Source: HNR sp040400085
GTDB lineage: Bacteria; Actinomycetota; Actinomycetes; Actinomycetales; Microbacteriaceae
DNA length: 64,000 bases
Direction: 5' to 3'
NCBI GenBank assembly: GCA_040400085.1
Contig: JBBAQX010000022.1
Coordinates: forward strand, 1 to 64,000
A program made the translations under genes and the position numbers. Under the pieces are notes generated by a model, which searched no databases, was not told where the DNA came from, and saw only the letters and a list, made by a program, of their open reading frames with translations. Shown here piece by piece: positions 18,343 through 27,235 of this stretch. Each line of letters opens with the position of its first letter. The stretch's first letter is position 1.

Positions 18343-20024
18343 TACAACCCCGCATGCTTTGAATCGTGCTGTGAATCATGGTTTGATTCGCCAGGCGCGC
18401 TCAGGGCTGGCTCGGGGAGGGGCCCATCGCTACGGTCGCCCCGTAGGCGCTTAAGTACGAGCTCGGCGCTGATGAGACACATGGGAAGTCCAATACCCGG
18501 CACGGTGGTTGCACCGGCATAGTAAAGCCCGTCGACACGCTGTGAACGGTTCGAGCCGCGGAAGAATGCGCTCTGTTTGAGCGTGTGGGCAAGCCCGAGG
18601 GCGTTTCCCTTCCACGAGTTGTAGTCGCGCTCGAAATCGCGCGGACCTATTGCCCTGCGCACGACGATTCGCTCACGGAGGTCGGGGATATCGGCCCACT
18701 CAGCGATCTGGTCTATTGCGTTATCTGCGATACGCTCCACCTCGGGGTCTCCCTCTCCGCCAATTCCGGGATCAGATGGGACCGGTACGAGTACGAAGAG
18801 GTTGCTGTCTCCCTGGGGTGCGACAGAATCATCCGTTTGGCTCGGTTTGCAGACATATAAGGATGTGCGTTCGTTCATTGGGTTACGATTGTCACCGTTG
18901 CCCGCATTTTGTTCGTCAAAGATCGCCTCAAAGTTACCACTCCAATCCTCGCTAAAGAGAAGGGTGTGGTGCGCAAGGGTCGGAAGTTCCCCGCGGACAC
19001 CTAAGAACACCAAGACAGTACCGGGGCCTGCAACCTGCTTGTCCCATTCCTTTTCTGGACGTGATTGAAACTCCGGGGCGAGTAGCGCCGTCTCCGTGTG
19101 GTGAAGATCGGCGGCCGAGACGACAACATCAGCGGGATAATACCCGGTGGAGGCGGTGACCCCGCGCGCGCGCCCACCCGGATCAACATCGATACCGGTT
19201 ACGTCGGAATCAGTCACGATTCGCACACCCTTTTCGCGTGCCAAACGTTCAATGACCTCGATAAGCTTCGTAAATCCGCCCTGCGGGTAGTACACCCCGT
19301 CCGTCATATCCAGGTGTGTCATGAGGTGGTACATCGAGGGTGCGGTGTACGGTGAGGTCCCCAGGAACACCGCCGGGTATCCCACGATTCTCAGCAAACG
19401 ACTATCACGAAAGTATCGGCTCGCAAATCCGTGAAGGGGTTGGAGGAGAAGGCGGAGCAGCCTACCTGCGCGACGCAGTACTCGTCTTGATCTGAAAGCG
19501 GATAGTCCCTCGAAGTTTGTATAGAGAAAGGATTCCGTCGCCACCGTGTAAGTGTCTGACGCCGAAGCAACGTAACGGTCGAAGGCGGCACCTGCGCCGG
19601 GTTCGACAGCCTCGAACGCGGCCCGATTGCCTTCTTTATTGTTCACGATGTCAACAGGCTCTTCGTGCTCCTCAAAGAGCACGCGATATCCCGGCTGCAA
19701 TTTGTCGAGGCTCAATTCGCGGGATGCCGTGGTCCCCAGCATCCTAAAGAAATGCTCGAAGACCTCGGGCATGAGGTACCACGAAGGTCCGAGGTCAAAA
19801 CGAAATCCGTCGCTTTCCCAGGTTCCGACGCGTCCGCCCGTGACAGAGTTTTTCTCAAGTAGGGTCACGTTATGGCCGTCTTGCGCCAGGAGGGCTGCGG
19901 TCGCGAGACCCGCGATGCCTCCTCCTATCACGACGACCGAGCGGGGCGAAGGGGTTGCGGTTACTTTCGCACCTGCGGCCTTCGTGGTTGCATCTTTTCT
20001 CGAATCAGAAGTGCTCATCTTCAC
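18342..20024 (-). CDS. crtI: Phytoene desaturase (to lycopene)
   Basis: CrtI uses FAD to introduce four double bonds into phytoene, giving lycopene. The Rossmann motif VVVIGGGIAGLATAALLAQD begins near residue 30 and GGRVGTWESDGFRFDLGPSW follows. The C-terminal signature DGLYYAGATTVPGIGLPMCL binds the FAD. At 560 residues it is slightly long because of a 28-residue Lys/Ser/Thr-rich N-terminus. The start is GTG at 20024 or ATG at 20018, with AAGGG upstream. It lies 11 bases after crtB. Confidence 0.95.
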   Translation of the reverse strand: MKMSTSDSRKDATTKAAGAKVTATPSPRSVVVIGGGIAGLATAALLAQDGHNVTLLEKNSVTGGRVGTWESDGFRFDLGPSWYLMPEVFEHFFRMLGTTASRELSLDKLQPGYRVLFEEHEEPVDIVNNKEGNRAAFEAVEPGAGAAFDRYVASASDTYTVATESFLYTNFEGLSAFRSRRVLRRAGRLLRLLLQPLHGFASRYFRDSRLLRIVGYPAVFLGTSPYTAPSMYHLMTHLDMTDGVYYPQGGFTKLIEVIERLAREKGVRIVTDSDVTGIDVDPGGRARGVTASTGYYPADVVVSAADLHHTETALLAPEFQSRPEKEWDKQVAGPGTVLVFLGVRGELPTLAHHTLLFSEDWSGNFEAIFDEQNAGNGDNRNPMNERTSLYVCKPSQTDDSVAPQGDSNLFVLVPVPSDPGIGGEGDPEVERIADNAIDQIAEWADIPDLRERIVVRRAIGPRDFERDYNSWKGNALGLAHTLKQSAFFRGSNRSQRVDGLYYAGATTVPGIGLPMCLISAELVLKRLRGDRSDGPLPEPALSAPGESNHDSQHDSKHAGL

Positions 20025-20035
20025 GTATCCCTTCG

Positions 20036-20965
20036 TTATTCACTCGTTGCTTGATCAACGATCACACCGCGACGGGATCGCCGCCGGGGAGAGTCGAAGA
20101 CTGTTCGGGCGGCGATTGACAGCTTTGTCGGCAGCCCCAAGCGGATACGGTCGTTGATGATTGTTTCGGCTGGCGTCTGACGCAATTTTGCGGCCAATCC
20201 GGCGAAGAGCTCTGTCGCAAGTGCCACAGCGTTCTGAGAGTCCCACGGCAAGAGAGGCACGCTTGCGCGGGCAATCGCTACGTCGTGGTCGATATTGTCA
20301 AGAATCAGATTCTTGTTCTCCTCACTGAGGTTCTGCACATCAACACCGGGAAAATAGTTTCGCCCGAGGTCATCGCTGTCAGCCGCAAGGTCGCGAAGAA
20401 AGTTTATCTTTTGGAATGCTGCTCCGAGGTGTTGGGCACCCTTGGTAATCTGGAGCATATCGGCATCCGATCCGCGAAACTGCGTCTTCACATCCCCGCC
20501 GCGAATAAACACGGCCACGCACATTAGGCCGATCACTTCAGCTGATCCGTAGATATAGTCTCGGATGCTCTCCTCATCGTGTTCTGCTCGGGTGAGGTCG
20601 GCCCTCATCGAGGCGAAGAAGGGCACGATCAGGTCGTCACCGATACCAACGGCGCGCGCTGTTTGCGCAAACGAGTGCACAACCAAGTTGCTGCTGAATC
20701 CGGTGAGCACTGCCGTGCAGGTGTCTTGTTCGAGAGTATCGAGCATAGTAGCCTGTTCGTCGAGGCTCAGTCCTGAGTCCGCGGCGGGGCCGTCAACGAT
20801 CTCGTCTGCGATTCTTACGAGCGCATAGATCTGAGCGATGTGCTGCCGCTTCGTTTTAGGCAGAAGTCGTGACGCAACACCAAACGAGGTTGAGTAGTCG
20901 CGTAACACAAGGGTAGAGTGTTTCGCCGCGACGGATGTGTAAAGGTCGAGTCCGGTGCGAACCAC
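20036..20965 (-). CDS. crtB: Phytoene synthase
   Basis: The enzyme joins two geranylgeranyl diphosphates head to head to phytoene. The two Asp-rich metal sites are seen as IADEIVD and DLAADSDDLGRNYFP, in the normal order and spacing for squalene/phytoene synthases. The length of 309 residues is typical. It starts with GTG at 20965, 3 bases after the crtE stop, which implies translational coupling. Confidence 0.95.
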   Translation of the reverse strand: MVRTGLDLYTSVAAKHSTLVLRDYSTSFGVASRLLPKTKRQHIAQIYALVRIADEIVDGPAADSGLSLDEQATMLDTLEQDTCTAVLTGFSSNLVVHSFAQTARAVGIGDDLIVPFFASMRADLTRAEHDEESIRDYIYGSAEVIGLMCVAVFIRGGDVKTQFRGSDADMLQITKGAQHLGAAFQKINFLRDLAADSDDLGRNYFPGVDVQNLSEENKNLILDNIDHDVAIARASVPLLPWDSQNAVALATELFAGLAAKLRQTPAETIINDRIRLGLPTKLSIAARTVFDSPRRRSRRGVIVDQATSE

Positions 20966-20968
20966 GGC

Positions 20969-22042
20969 TTAGCTCCGCCTTCCGGCGAGTAGCTCGGACA
21001 TGACCGTCAGACGATCCGCAAGCAGCGCGGGAACGAGTGGGTCTGCAAGCATCTCCGAGGCGCGATCCGAGTATTCCTGTTCGAGATCTTCCAGGAAAGT
21101 GCGGGCCCCACTGTCGATGAGGGCATTGAGAATCTGTTTGTGTACGGTACCCTCGATATCCGTTCGGCTACGTAGCTCTTCAATCAGAGGCCAGGCATCG
21201 GTGCCCCGTGCAAAAATCATGATGGGGGTGCTTTTGCCCTCTCGCAGGTCGCTCAGCACGCTTTTTCCTGTGAGCGACTCTTCACCAAAGAGGCCTAGGT
21301 AATCATCGCGGAGCTGAAACGCGGTGCCGAGTAGACGCCCATATTCTCCCATTACCTCTGAGAGCCCCGCGTCTGCTCCCGCCAAGACCACGCCTGCCTG
21401 AAGCGGCGCACCAAACGAGTATGCGGCTGTCTTATGCTCCTCCATCTGAATCACACGCTCGAGGGTCAGGGCGCTCTGCGGTTGCGAGCTGAGGCTCACA
21501 TCCGCTTGTTCCCCGGCAGCTGTGATGAACACCGCTTCCTCATATAGGTCAAGGATCGCATCGCGAACGGATGCCTCGCAGGTTAGCGTCGCAATCATCC
21601 GTTGCGCATGGGTCAGGAGTAGATCGCCACCGATCAGCGCGGATGATTCTGCCCAATGCAATGCAGTTTCGTAGTCGAGGCCTTCCTCTTCTGCGAGGGT
21701 GAGAAATTGGCCTGTTACGTTCAGGTTTCCCCTGCGCACAACATCCCCGTCGATAATATCGTCGTGAACCACGAATGCGGTGTGCAGAAGCTCGAACGCC
21801 ACTCCGACTCCAACGGAACTGACGATATCCGTGCCGCCAAGGGCGGTATAGGCCTCATTCACCAGGTGGGGGCGGATGCGTTTGCCTCCCTTACTCACTG
21901 AACTGAGCGCATCCCACAATCGTTGATATGAAGAGTCAAAGACGGCGGCACGTTCCGTATGAAGACTGAAATAATCGGTCAGGGCAGCGTCGAGATTGGC
22001 CTGAAATTGCGGATTGAGTATCGCTTCCGCGGTTATCGTCAC
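20969..22042 (-). CDS. crtE: Geranylgeranyl diphosphate synthase (polyprenyl synthetase family)
   Basis: This all-alpha prenyltransferase makes the C20 precursor for phytoene. The first Asp-rich motif is HDDIIDGD and the second is FQLRDDYLGLFG; GKGGKRIRPHL near residue 55 is the substrate-binding block. Its length of 357 residues is normal. The ATG overlaps the idi stop by 4 bases. Its place directly before crtB supports GGPP as product. Confidence 0.95.
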   Translation of the reverse strand: MTITAEAILNPQFQANLDAALTDYFSLHTERAAVFDSSYQRLWDALSSVSKGGKRIRPHLVNEAYTALGGTDIVSSVGVGVAFELLHTAFVVHDDIIDGDVVRRGNLNVTGQFLTLAEEEGLDYETALHWAESSALIGGDLLLTHAQRMIATLTCEASVRDAILDLYEEAVFITAAGEQADVSLSSQPQSALTLERVIQMEEHKTAAYSFGAPLQAGVVLAGADAGLSEVMGEYGRLLGTAFQLRDDYLGLFGEESLTGKSVLSDLREGKSTPIMIFARGTDAWPLIEELRSRTDIEGTVHKQILNALIDSGARTFLEDLEQEYSDRASEMLADPLVPALLADRLTVMSELLAGRRS

Positions 22043-22617
22043 GATTTTTCCTTGTATTTTTCTTCGTCAGTGCCATTTACTTCAGATGCGCTGAGGTGAC
22101 GCATCTGCAAAACAAACCAGGGGCTAAACGCCCATGGTGCCGCTGTAATGGCTTGCTCTAGATCTTCGGGTCGCACCCATTCGTATTCGACGACTTCGCT
22201 GGGGTTTACCTTAAGCGTGTCTGCGGTGACCGCACGATACACCGGGCAGATCTCGTTCTCGACGACTCCGCTAGGATCTGTGGCTCGGTAGCGGAAGAGC
22301 GGAAGAATCGGCTCAATGCGCTCGAGCGTAATCCCGAGTTCATGATACGCGCGCCGCTCGACGGCGGCAATCATGGGTTCTGCAGGTAAAGGGTGTCCAC
22401 AGAAAGAGTTTGTCCACACTCCCGGCCAGGCTGCTTTTTCAAGCGATCGACGCGTTACTAAGACCTCGCCGTCTAGGTTATAGACGTGGCATGAGAAGGC
22501 AAGGTGCAATTGAGTATCCTTACCATGGATACTACTTTTGGGGGCGACACCTATAGGGTTCCCAGCCTCGTCAACAAGGACTACCTCTTCAGCCTTGTTT
22601 AAGGTCTGCGCTAACAT
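22039..22617 (-). CDS. idi: Isopentenyl-diphosphate delta-isomerase, type I
   Basis: Idi interconverts isopentenyl and dimethylallyl diphosphate and so feeds the carotenoid pathway. The Nudix-like core holds HLAFSCHVYN, the catalytic Cys in TNSFCGHPLP and the metal-binding ERRAYHELGI. The frame is open to a TTG at 22629, but GGAGG there is clearly the ribosome binding site for the ATG at 22617, giving 192 residues. It is the first gene of the idi-crt operon. Confidence 0.93.
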   Translation of the reverse strand: MLAQTLNKAEEVVLVDEAGNPIGVAPKSSIHGKDTQLHLAFSCHVYNLDGEVLVTRRSLEKAAWPGVWTNSFCGHPLPAEPMIAAVERRAYHELGITLERIEPILPLFRYRATDPSGVVENEICPVYRAVTADTLKVNPSEVVEYEWVRPEDLEQAITAAPWAFSPWFVLQMRHLSASEVNGTDEEKYKEKS

Positions 22618-22635
22618 TAATGCCTCCAATAAAAT

Positions 22636-22678
22636 TTAGCTAGTCTGGCTAACTATCACACTAGCATGAGAAGGAAAA
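22636..22678 (-). promoter_or_regulatory. idi-crt operon promoter and MarR-type operator
   Basis: On the minus strand, TTTTCC (complement of 22673-22678) and TAGTTA (complement of 22650-22655) are spaced by 17 bases. The 17-bp near-palindrome TTAGCTAGTCTGGCTAA (22636-22652, 7 of 8 arm positions match) overlaps the -10 box, a repressor position. Its 13-bp core fits the pattern YTAG-N5-CTAA found at two other promoters in this window, both next to MarR genes. Confidence 0.6.
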
Positions 22679-22751
22679 CTAGAGAGAGAGTCCAGGATAT
22701 TTCACCCATTAAACCCACTCGGCGACGGATGAAATACGGGGCAGGACACCA

Positions 22752-22799
22752 TTGTGTAACATTCGCTGATCATATGCCCTTTTTGCAGCTTTTACACAA
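22752..22799. promoter_or_regulatory. Spaced inverted repeat upstream of the GT-C gene
   Basis: TTGTGTAA (22752-22759) and TTACACAA (22792-22799) are exact inverted copies 32 bases apart, just before the glycosyltransferase start. They may be paired regulator sites; no regulator is indicated. I see nothing else in the rest of this intergenic stretch. Confidence 0.3.
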
Positions 22800-22810
22800 G
22801 CAATGAATGG

Positions 22811-24433
22811 TTGGATTATTTTGTGACACTAGCCACCCCTGTCAAAGCCACAAGCCGAGACATAATTCTTCCCCCACGCCCAGACTCCGCCACAGGACTC
22901 GTTAGCGTGTCTGCTTTGCGTACCCGAACGCTGATCCTTCTGGGCCTGCTGGCCACCGCCTTATCCGCCGCTGGGTCCTGGATACCCTCGTTTTGGGGGG
23001 ATGAAGCGGCGAGCGTCATGTCAGCGGAACGCTCCTGGTCGTCCATGTTCGACATGCTCACAACGGTGGATGCCGTTCACGGCCTGTATTACTCGTTCAT
23101 GCACGTATGGATTGACCTCTTTGGAGCCTCCGCGTTCTCAGTCCGGCTGCCAAGCGCGATTGGAATTGGCATAGCCACTGCGGGAATCGCCCTCCTTGCG
23201 TCTCGCCTGACCCGCCCAAGCGTCGGTATCGTTGCGGCATTTTTGTTCATGACGCTTCCCCGCACCACCTATAACGGCATGGAGACCCGGGCCTACGCAT
23301 TCACTATGGCCCTCGTTATCTGGCTCATCATTTACCTCGTCTCGCTGGTATCACGCAGAGAGACCCGAATATGGCCATGGATAGGTTTCGCTGCGCTCTT
23401 TGCCTTTTCCAACATCCTCTTTATCTACACGGTTCTCTTTGCTATCGTCTTTGCAATTATCGGGCTGACCATGCGTCCAGATCGACCGACAATCCTGCGC
23501 AGCATTCTCTGGGTCGGAGTGGGAGCATTCGTCTCACTCCCGATCATTGCGTTAGCTTTCCTCGAGCGGGAGCAAATCGCTTTCCTTCACTCCAGGGTCG
23601 GGTTCACAGTGAAAGCCCTGTTCGAGACTCCGTGGTTCACCCAACCGATCCCTGCGATTATTGGCTGGTCACTCACCGCCACTGCAATAGCGACCGGACT
23701 CGTGGTGTACCTGTTGCAGCGCAGCGGCAAACGTGTCTCTGAACCTCTTACAGCGCTCTATGCGCGGCAGGGCGAGCGGATGCCACGGGTCCTCGTTGTT
23801 GCGTGCGCATGGCTTTTCGTGCCCTCGATCATTCTCGCGGTTGGTACGACCGCGACTCCCTTATATTCGCCCCGCTATCTGTCGTTCACCGGTCCGGCGT
23901 TAGCCCTGCTCATGGCAGTTGGGGTAGTTGCTATTTCTCGCCTTGTTCGTGTGAAGATGCTCGTCCCACTGCTGACCATCGCTATTATCGCGGCGACCGT
24001 CCCCACCTATCTCGGCCAGAGAACGCCCCACCCCCGCAACGGGGGAACGGATTGGAATTCACTCTCTGCCGTCGTTGAGAAACAGGCAAACCCAGGAGAC
24101 GCGGTAATCTTCGACAGCTCAATCCGTAATGCGCGGAAACCGCGGTTAGCCAAGTATATGTATCCGGAAGCATTCGCGGGACTCGCAGACGTCGGACTTG
24201 AAACACCATACGCTGAGACAGATGGCCTATGGGATAAGGTTTACTCTATAGAAGATACCGTTCCGAGATTGAGTGAGCACAACACCGTTTGGCTAATCCT
24301 TGTGAAGCAATCTTTTTCTGATAACCCCGAAATCCAAGGAAAGTACATCCCAACGCTCGAAGCTGCGGGATACACCATCACCGACTCGTTTGTCGGCCAC
24401 CGTTCGACCGTCTACAAAATGATTCGAGGATAG
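22811..24433 (+). CDS. GT-C fold membrane glycosyltransferase (GT39/ArnT-like)
   Basis: The protein has 540 residues and about 11-12 membrane helices. The first outer loop after helix 1 carries SFWGDEAASVM, the DE motif that places the catalytic acid in GT-C enzymes using polyprenyl-phosphate sugars. A soluble C-terminal region of about 130 residues follows. It should transfer a sugar, likely mannose, from a lipid carrier outside the membrane. The next gene, 2 bases on, codes for a polyprenol-phosphate mannose synthase. The start is uncertain: TTG at 22811 or GTG at 22823, neither with a good ribosome binding site. Confidence 0.8.
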   Translation: MDYFVTLATPVKATSRDIILPPRPDSATGLVSVSALRTRTLILLGLLATALSAAGSWIPSFWGDEAASVMSAERSWSSMFDMLTTVDAVHGLYYSFMHVWIDLFGASAFSVRLPSAIGIGIATAGIALLASRLTRPSVGIVAAFLFMTLPRTTYNGMETRAYAFTMALVIWLIIYLVSLVSRRETRIWPWIGFAALFAFSNILFIYTVLFAIVFAIIGLTMRPDRPTILRSILWVGVGAFVSLPIIALAFLEREQIAFLHSRVGFTVKALFETPWFTQPIPAIIGWSLTATAIATGLVVYLLQRSGKRVSEPLTALYARQGERMPRVLVVACAWLFVPSIILAVGTTATPLYSPRYLSFTGPALALLMAVGVVAISRLVRVKMLVPLLTIAIIAATVPTYLGQRTPHPRNGGTDWNSLSAVVEKQANPGDAVIFDSSIRNARKPRLAKYMYPEAFAGLADVGLETPYAETDGLWDKVYSIEDTVPRLSEHNTVWLILVKQSFSDNPEIQGKYIPTLEAAGYTITDSFVGHRSTVYKMIRG

Positions 24434-24435
24434 CG

Positions 24436-25218
24436 ATGCGATCATCAACCGTGGTAATCATCCCCACCTATAACGAACGCGAGAACATCGCTGCGATCAC
24501 CGCTCGCGTGCGGGCGGCGGAACCCGAGGTCGACATCCTCATCGTTGACGACAATTCCCCCGACGGCACTGGAGCTATCGCAGATGACCTAGCACTCGCC
24601 GATGAGGCGATATCTGTACTCCATCGCCAGGGCAAAGAGGGCCTTGGCGCCGCCTACAAGCATGGCTTCCGTTGGGGCATGGATCACGGATACACTCGAT
24701 TTGTTGAGATGGATGCCGACGGCTCGCACGCGCCCGAACAGCTCACAAGACTCCTCACCGCAGCAGAACATGCGGATGTTGTTCAGGGCTCACGCTGGGT
24801 AAACGGCGGCGAGGTTATCAATTGGCCTGCGTTTAGACGTTTCATATCAAAGGCCGGGAGCACCTACGCGCGTTTCATGCTCGGGATCAAGGTTAAGGAT
24901 GTCACCGGAGGCTACCGCGTCTTTAGCACCCATGCACTCGATACGATCAATCTCGACACCGTTCAAAGCCACGGCTACGGCTTCCAGGTGGACATGCTGA
25001 TGCGGGCGACCCAAGAAGGGCTCCGCATCGCCGAAGTACCCATCACCTTTGTTGATCGCGAATTTGGGCAATCAAAAATCACACTCGGCATTGTGGCAGA
25101 GTCGTTTATCCGAGTCACCATCGACGGGCTCAAAGGATTGCCAGCCAGAATCAGAAACTCGGATCGCACCGAACCGTCGACGGGAAATTCCGAGGCCCCC
25201 GCCTCAAGTCGCTACTAG
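24436..25218 (+). CDS. Polyprenol monophosphomannose synthase (GT2, Dpm1-like)
   Basis: The 260-residue enzyme transfers mannose from GDP-mannose to polyprenyl phosphate on the inner membrane face. It shows VVIIPTYNERENI at the start, the nucleotide-binding VDDNSPDGT and the metal site FVEMDADGSHAPEQL, and EGLGAAYKHGF between them. No membrane helices follow, as in soluble Dpm1 proteins. It is coupled to the upstream GT-C gene, so the pair can make and use the lipid-linked sugar. Confidence 0.9.
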   Translation: MRSSTVVIIPTYNERENIAAITARVRAAEPEVDILIVDDNSPDGTGAIADDLALADEAISVLHRQGKEGLGAAYKHGFRWGMDHGYTRFVEMDADGSHAPEQLTRLLTAAEHADVVQGSRWVNGGEVINWPAFRRFISKAGSTYARFMLGIKVKDVTGGYRVFSTHALDTINLDTVQSHGYGFQVDMLMRATQEGLRIAEVPITFVDREFGQSKITLGIVAESFIRVTIDGLKGLPARIRNSDRTEPSTGNSEAPASSRY

Positions 25219-25338
25219 GATCCGAAAAAAGTTTTTCAACATTCCAATCCGATGCGTCGGTTGTTCCGAATGCTTGTTGAATCTAGGTAACCAACCGGAC
25301 TCATTCTTCCAGCATTTCTTATAGAACAGGACCATCTC

Positions 25339-26208
25339 ATGAATTCACGTATTGTTCGCGGCGGCGCAGCTGTCGCGGCGCTAGTCCTTGCCGGGATCAC
25401 CCTCTCAACACCAGCTTTCGCAGCAGACGATGCAAAGCTTTCGGTCGTACACGGGATCCCGGGAGTGACCGTCGACGTCTGGGTCAACGGCGCTCTAACG
25501 CTGGACGACTTCGCGCCAAGCACAATTGCGGGTCCTCTCTCCCTTCCCGCGGCAACCTACTCAGTTGCAATCACCGCCTCCGACGCGACTGCTGCAACTG
25601 ACAAGGTCGTACTCGGGCCGGTTGATCTCCCGCTGGCAGCAGGATCGAACTCAACCGCAGTGGCATACCTTGGTACCGATGGTAAGCCTGCAGCCAAACT
25701 CTTCAACAACGACATCTCAAACACGGCAGCTGGCGAAGGCAGACTGACTGTCCGCCACGTCGCCAATGCCCCTGCGGTTGATGTGCTTGCCAACGGCACA
25801 GCAGCAATCTCGGGCCTTAAGAACGCCGAGGAGAAGGTACTCAACCTTCCTGAGGGCACCATCTCAGCTGGGGTCGCTGCTGCAGGAACAACCACTCCTG
25901 TTCTGATCGGCCCTGCCGATGTTCCTGTTATGAGCGGCGTAAATACTATCGTCTACGCCTATGGCAGTGCCGCAGATGGCAACCTGGCTCTCGCCGTGCA
26001 GACCATCGAGGGCTTGTCAGCAGCGCCGAAGGGCGTACCCGCAGGTGAGGCCGGTCTAGCGGCTACAAACACTCAGGAGAATGCCGGTCTTCCCCTTGGG
26101 GAACTTGCAGTAGTTAGCATTCTTGTATTAGGAACGCTGACGACTCTCGGTGTCGTTCGTTCTTCACGGGTACGCGCCTCGCGAGCAAACGACACTTCGG
26201 CTCGATAA
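25339..26208 (+). CDS. DUF4397 surface protein with C-terminal membrane anchor
   Basis: The 289-residue protein has a signal peptide (residues 1-29, cleavage near AFAAD) and two DUF4397 units, marked by AKLSVVHGIPGVTVDVWVNG and GRLTVRHVANAPAVDVLANG. The end has the shape of a sorting signal: LPLGE at 251-255, a hydrophobic helix and a basic tail (RSSRVRASR). The motif is not the standard LPxTG or LAxTG. A sortase gene starts 8 bases downstream, so this is the obvious candidate substrate. Function is unknown; DUF4397 proteins are extracellular. Confidence 0.85.
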   Translation: MNSRIVRGGAAVAALVLAGITLSTPAFAADDAKLSVVHGIPGVTVDVWVNGALTLDDFAPSTIAGPLSLPAATYSVAITASDATAATDKVVLGPVDLPLAAGSNSTAVAYLGTDGKPAAKLFNNDISNTAAGEGRLTVRHVANAPAVDVLANGTAAISGLKNAEEKVLNLPEGTISAGVAAAGTTTPVLIGPADVPVMSGVNTIVYAYGSAADGNLALAVQTIEGLSAAPKGVPAGEAGLAATNTQENAGLPLGELAVVSILVLGTLTTLGVVRSSRVRASRANDTSAR

Positions 26209-26216
26209 CCTACATA

Positions 26217-26891
26217 ATGCGAACAATACGTTCCACCAGGACGGCGGGCCTCACCTTGGGGCTTGCCGTCCTGGCCTTTCTTCTTGCCGGGTGCAGCACG
26301 GGTACCGCTGATGCGGAGGTGTCGACACCGGTGAAATCCGAAGCGCCATCTCCCGCTGTCACGTCGCCTCCTCCTCCAGTCGTGCCGACTCAAAACATAC
26401 CGCTGCAGAGCGCTAACCTTCAAGATCTAAAGATCATCGAACCAATCGAACCCGCAAACCTCTTAATTCCTGATCTCGGGATAGACCTCGCTGCGACTCC
26501 GGAGGGTCTTGATGCTGAAGGGAATATGTCCCTTCCCAAGTTTTGGGCTCAGGTCGGCTGGTATCAATACGGTGCGGGCCTTGATGCTGCCTCTGGAGCG
26601 GTTATACTCGCGGCCCACGTGGATACAACAGAGAGCGGCTTAGGCCCCCTGGTGAACCTCAGAGACGCGCGCATAGGTCAAGTAGTAACGGTGACGGGAA
26701 AGGACGGCATAGTCCGCAATTTTCAGATTTCTGAGACCACAAACGTTACCAAGGGCCCCCAGTCGTTGGACAGCTACTTCGATCCAAACGGCCCGTACCG
26801 TCTTGTCCTGATAACCTGTGGCGGCCCATTTGATGCTGCGGCCAAAACATACATCGAGAACATTGTGGTGACAGCAGTACCTGTTGCCTAA
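26217..26891 (+). CDS. Class F-like sortase with lipoprotein signal and no visible catalytic Arg
   Basis: Residues 1-26 form a lipoprotein signal with lipobox LLAGC (Cys26), followed by a Pro/Ser-rich linker to about residue 60. The sortase domain shows the catalytic His134 in AAHVDT and Cys201 in VLITCGGPFD. In class F relatives an Arg stands near +12 from Cys in a YRDN-like motif; here that position reads YIEN (Ile213) and there is no Arg in the last 25 residues. A lipid anchor instead of a membrane helix is also less common. It is paired with the DUF4397 gene. Confidence 0.85.
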   Translation: MRTIRSTRTAGLTLGLAVLAFLLAGCSTGTADAEVSTPVKSEAPSPAVTSPPPPVVPTQNIPLQSANLQDLKIIEPIEPANLLIPDLGIDLAATPEGLDAEGNMSLPKFWAQVGWYQYGAGLDAASGAVILAAHVDTTESGLGPLVNLRDARIGQVVTVTGKDGIVRNFQISETTNVTKGPQSLDSYFDPNGPYRLVLITCGGPFDAAAKTYIENIVVTAVPVA

Positions 26892-26937
26892 GAGATAGGG
26901 CAGGTATGCCACTGTCTACGTTGGGTGTAGCAACATC

Positions 26938-26976
26938 AGACGCCGTGTCCAGATTCATTGGACACGGCGTCTTTTA
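26938..26976 (+). terminator. Rho-independent terminator after the sortase gene
   Basis: A perfect 14-bp stem (AGACGCCGTGTCCA at 26938-26951 and TGGACACGGCGTCT at 26959-26972) with a 7-base loop is followed by TTTATC. It ends the DUF4397-sortase unit. Confidence 0.9.
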
Positions 26977-27093
26977 TCTGATTCAACCAGACTGTTCTCT
27001 AGATACACGGGTTACGGCATTGGTGACGTATAGAGACCCAGTACCCCCGGGACTTTGGCAGCCTGAAGCTCGCGGTAGCGCTCGCGAGGAAAT

Positions 27094-27142
27094 CGCTTAG
27101 CGGCGTTTCGCTCAGTAGTGTTTCGCTCAGCGGCGTTTCGAC
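27094..27142. repeat. 15-bp tandem repeat, about 2.5-3 copies
   Basis: The unit TTTCGCTCAGTAGTG (27106-27120) is followed by TTTCGCTCAGCGGCG (27121-27135) and a partial copy; a degenerate copy precedes them. It lies in a gene-free stretch from 26977 to 27588, where I find no convincing coding sequence. A 77-codon minus frame at 27127-27360 overlaps it but has no ribosome binding site and repeat-derived sequence. Confidence 0.7.
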
Positions 27143-27190
27143 CACACCCCATTGCGGATTATGCACACAGATTTTTCGCAGCTCTCGACA

Positions 27191-27235
27191 GCGCCTATCA
27201 CGACAGTGCCTATCACGACGATGCCCATCTCAACG
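27191..27235. repeat. Second 15-bp tandem repeat, 3 copies
   Basis: GCGCCTATCACGACA, GTGCCTATCACGACG and ATGCCCATCTCAACG follow one another in frame; the third is diverged. It is unrelated in sequence to the repeat 50 bases to the left but has the same period. The rest of the stretch to 27588 (including TTCGACC- and AT-rich parts) shows no recognisable feature. Confidence 0.7.

Noticed and set aside
26906..27100. 64-codon plus-strand frame
   Set aside because: It runs through the strong sortase terminator hairpin.
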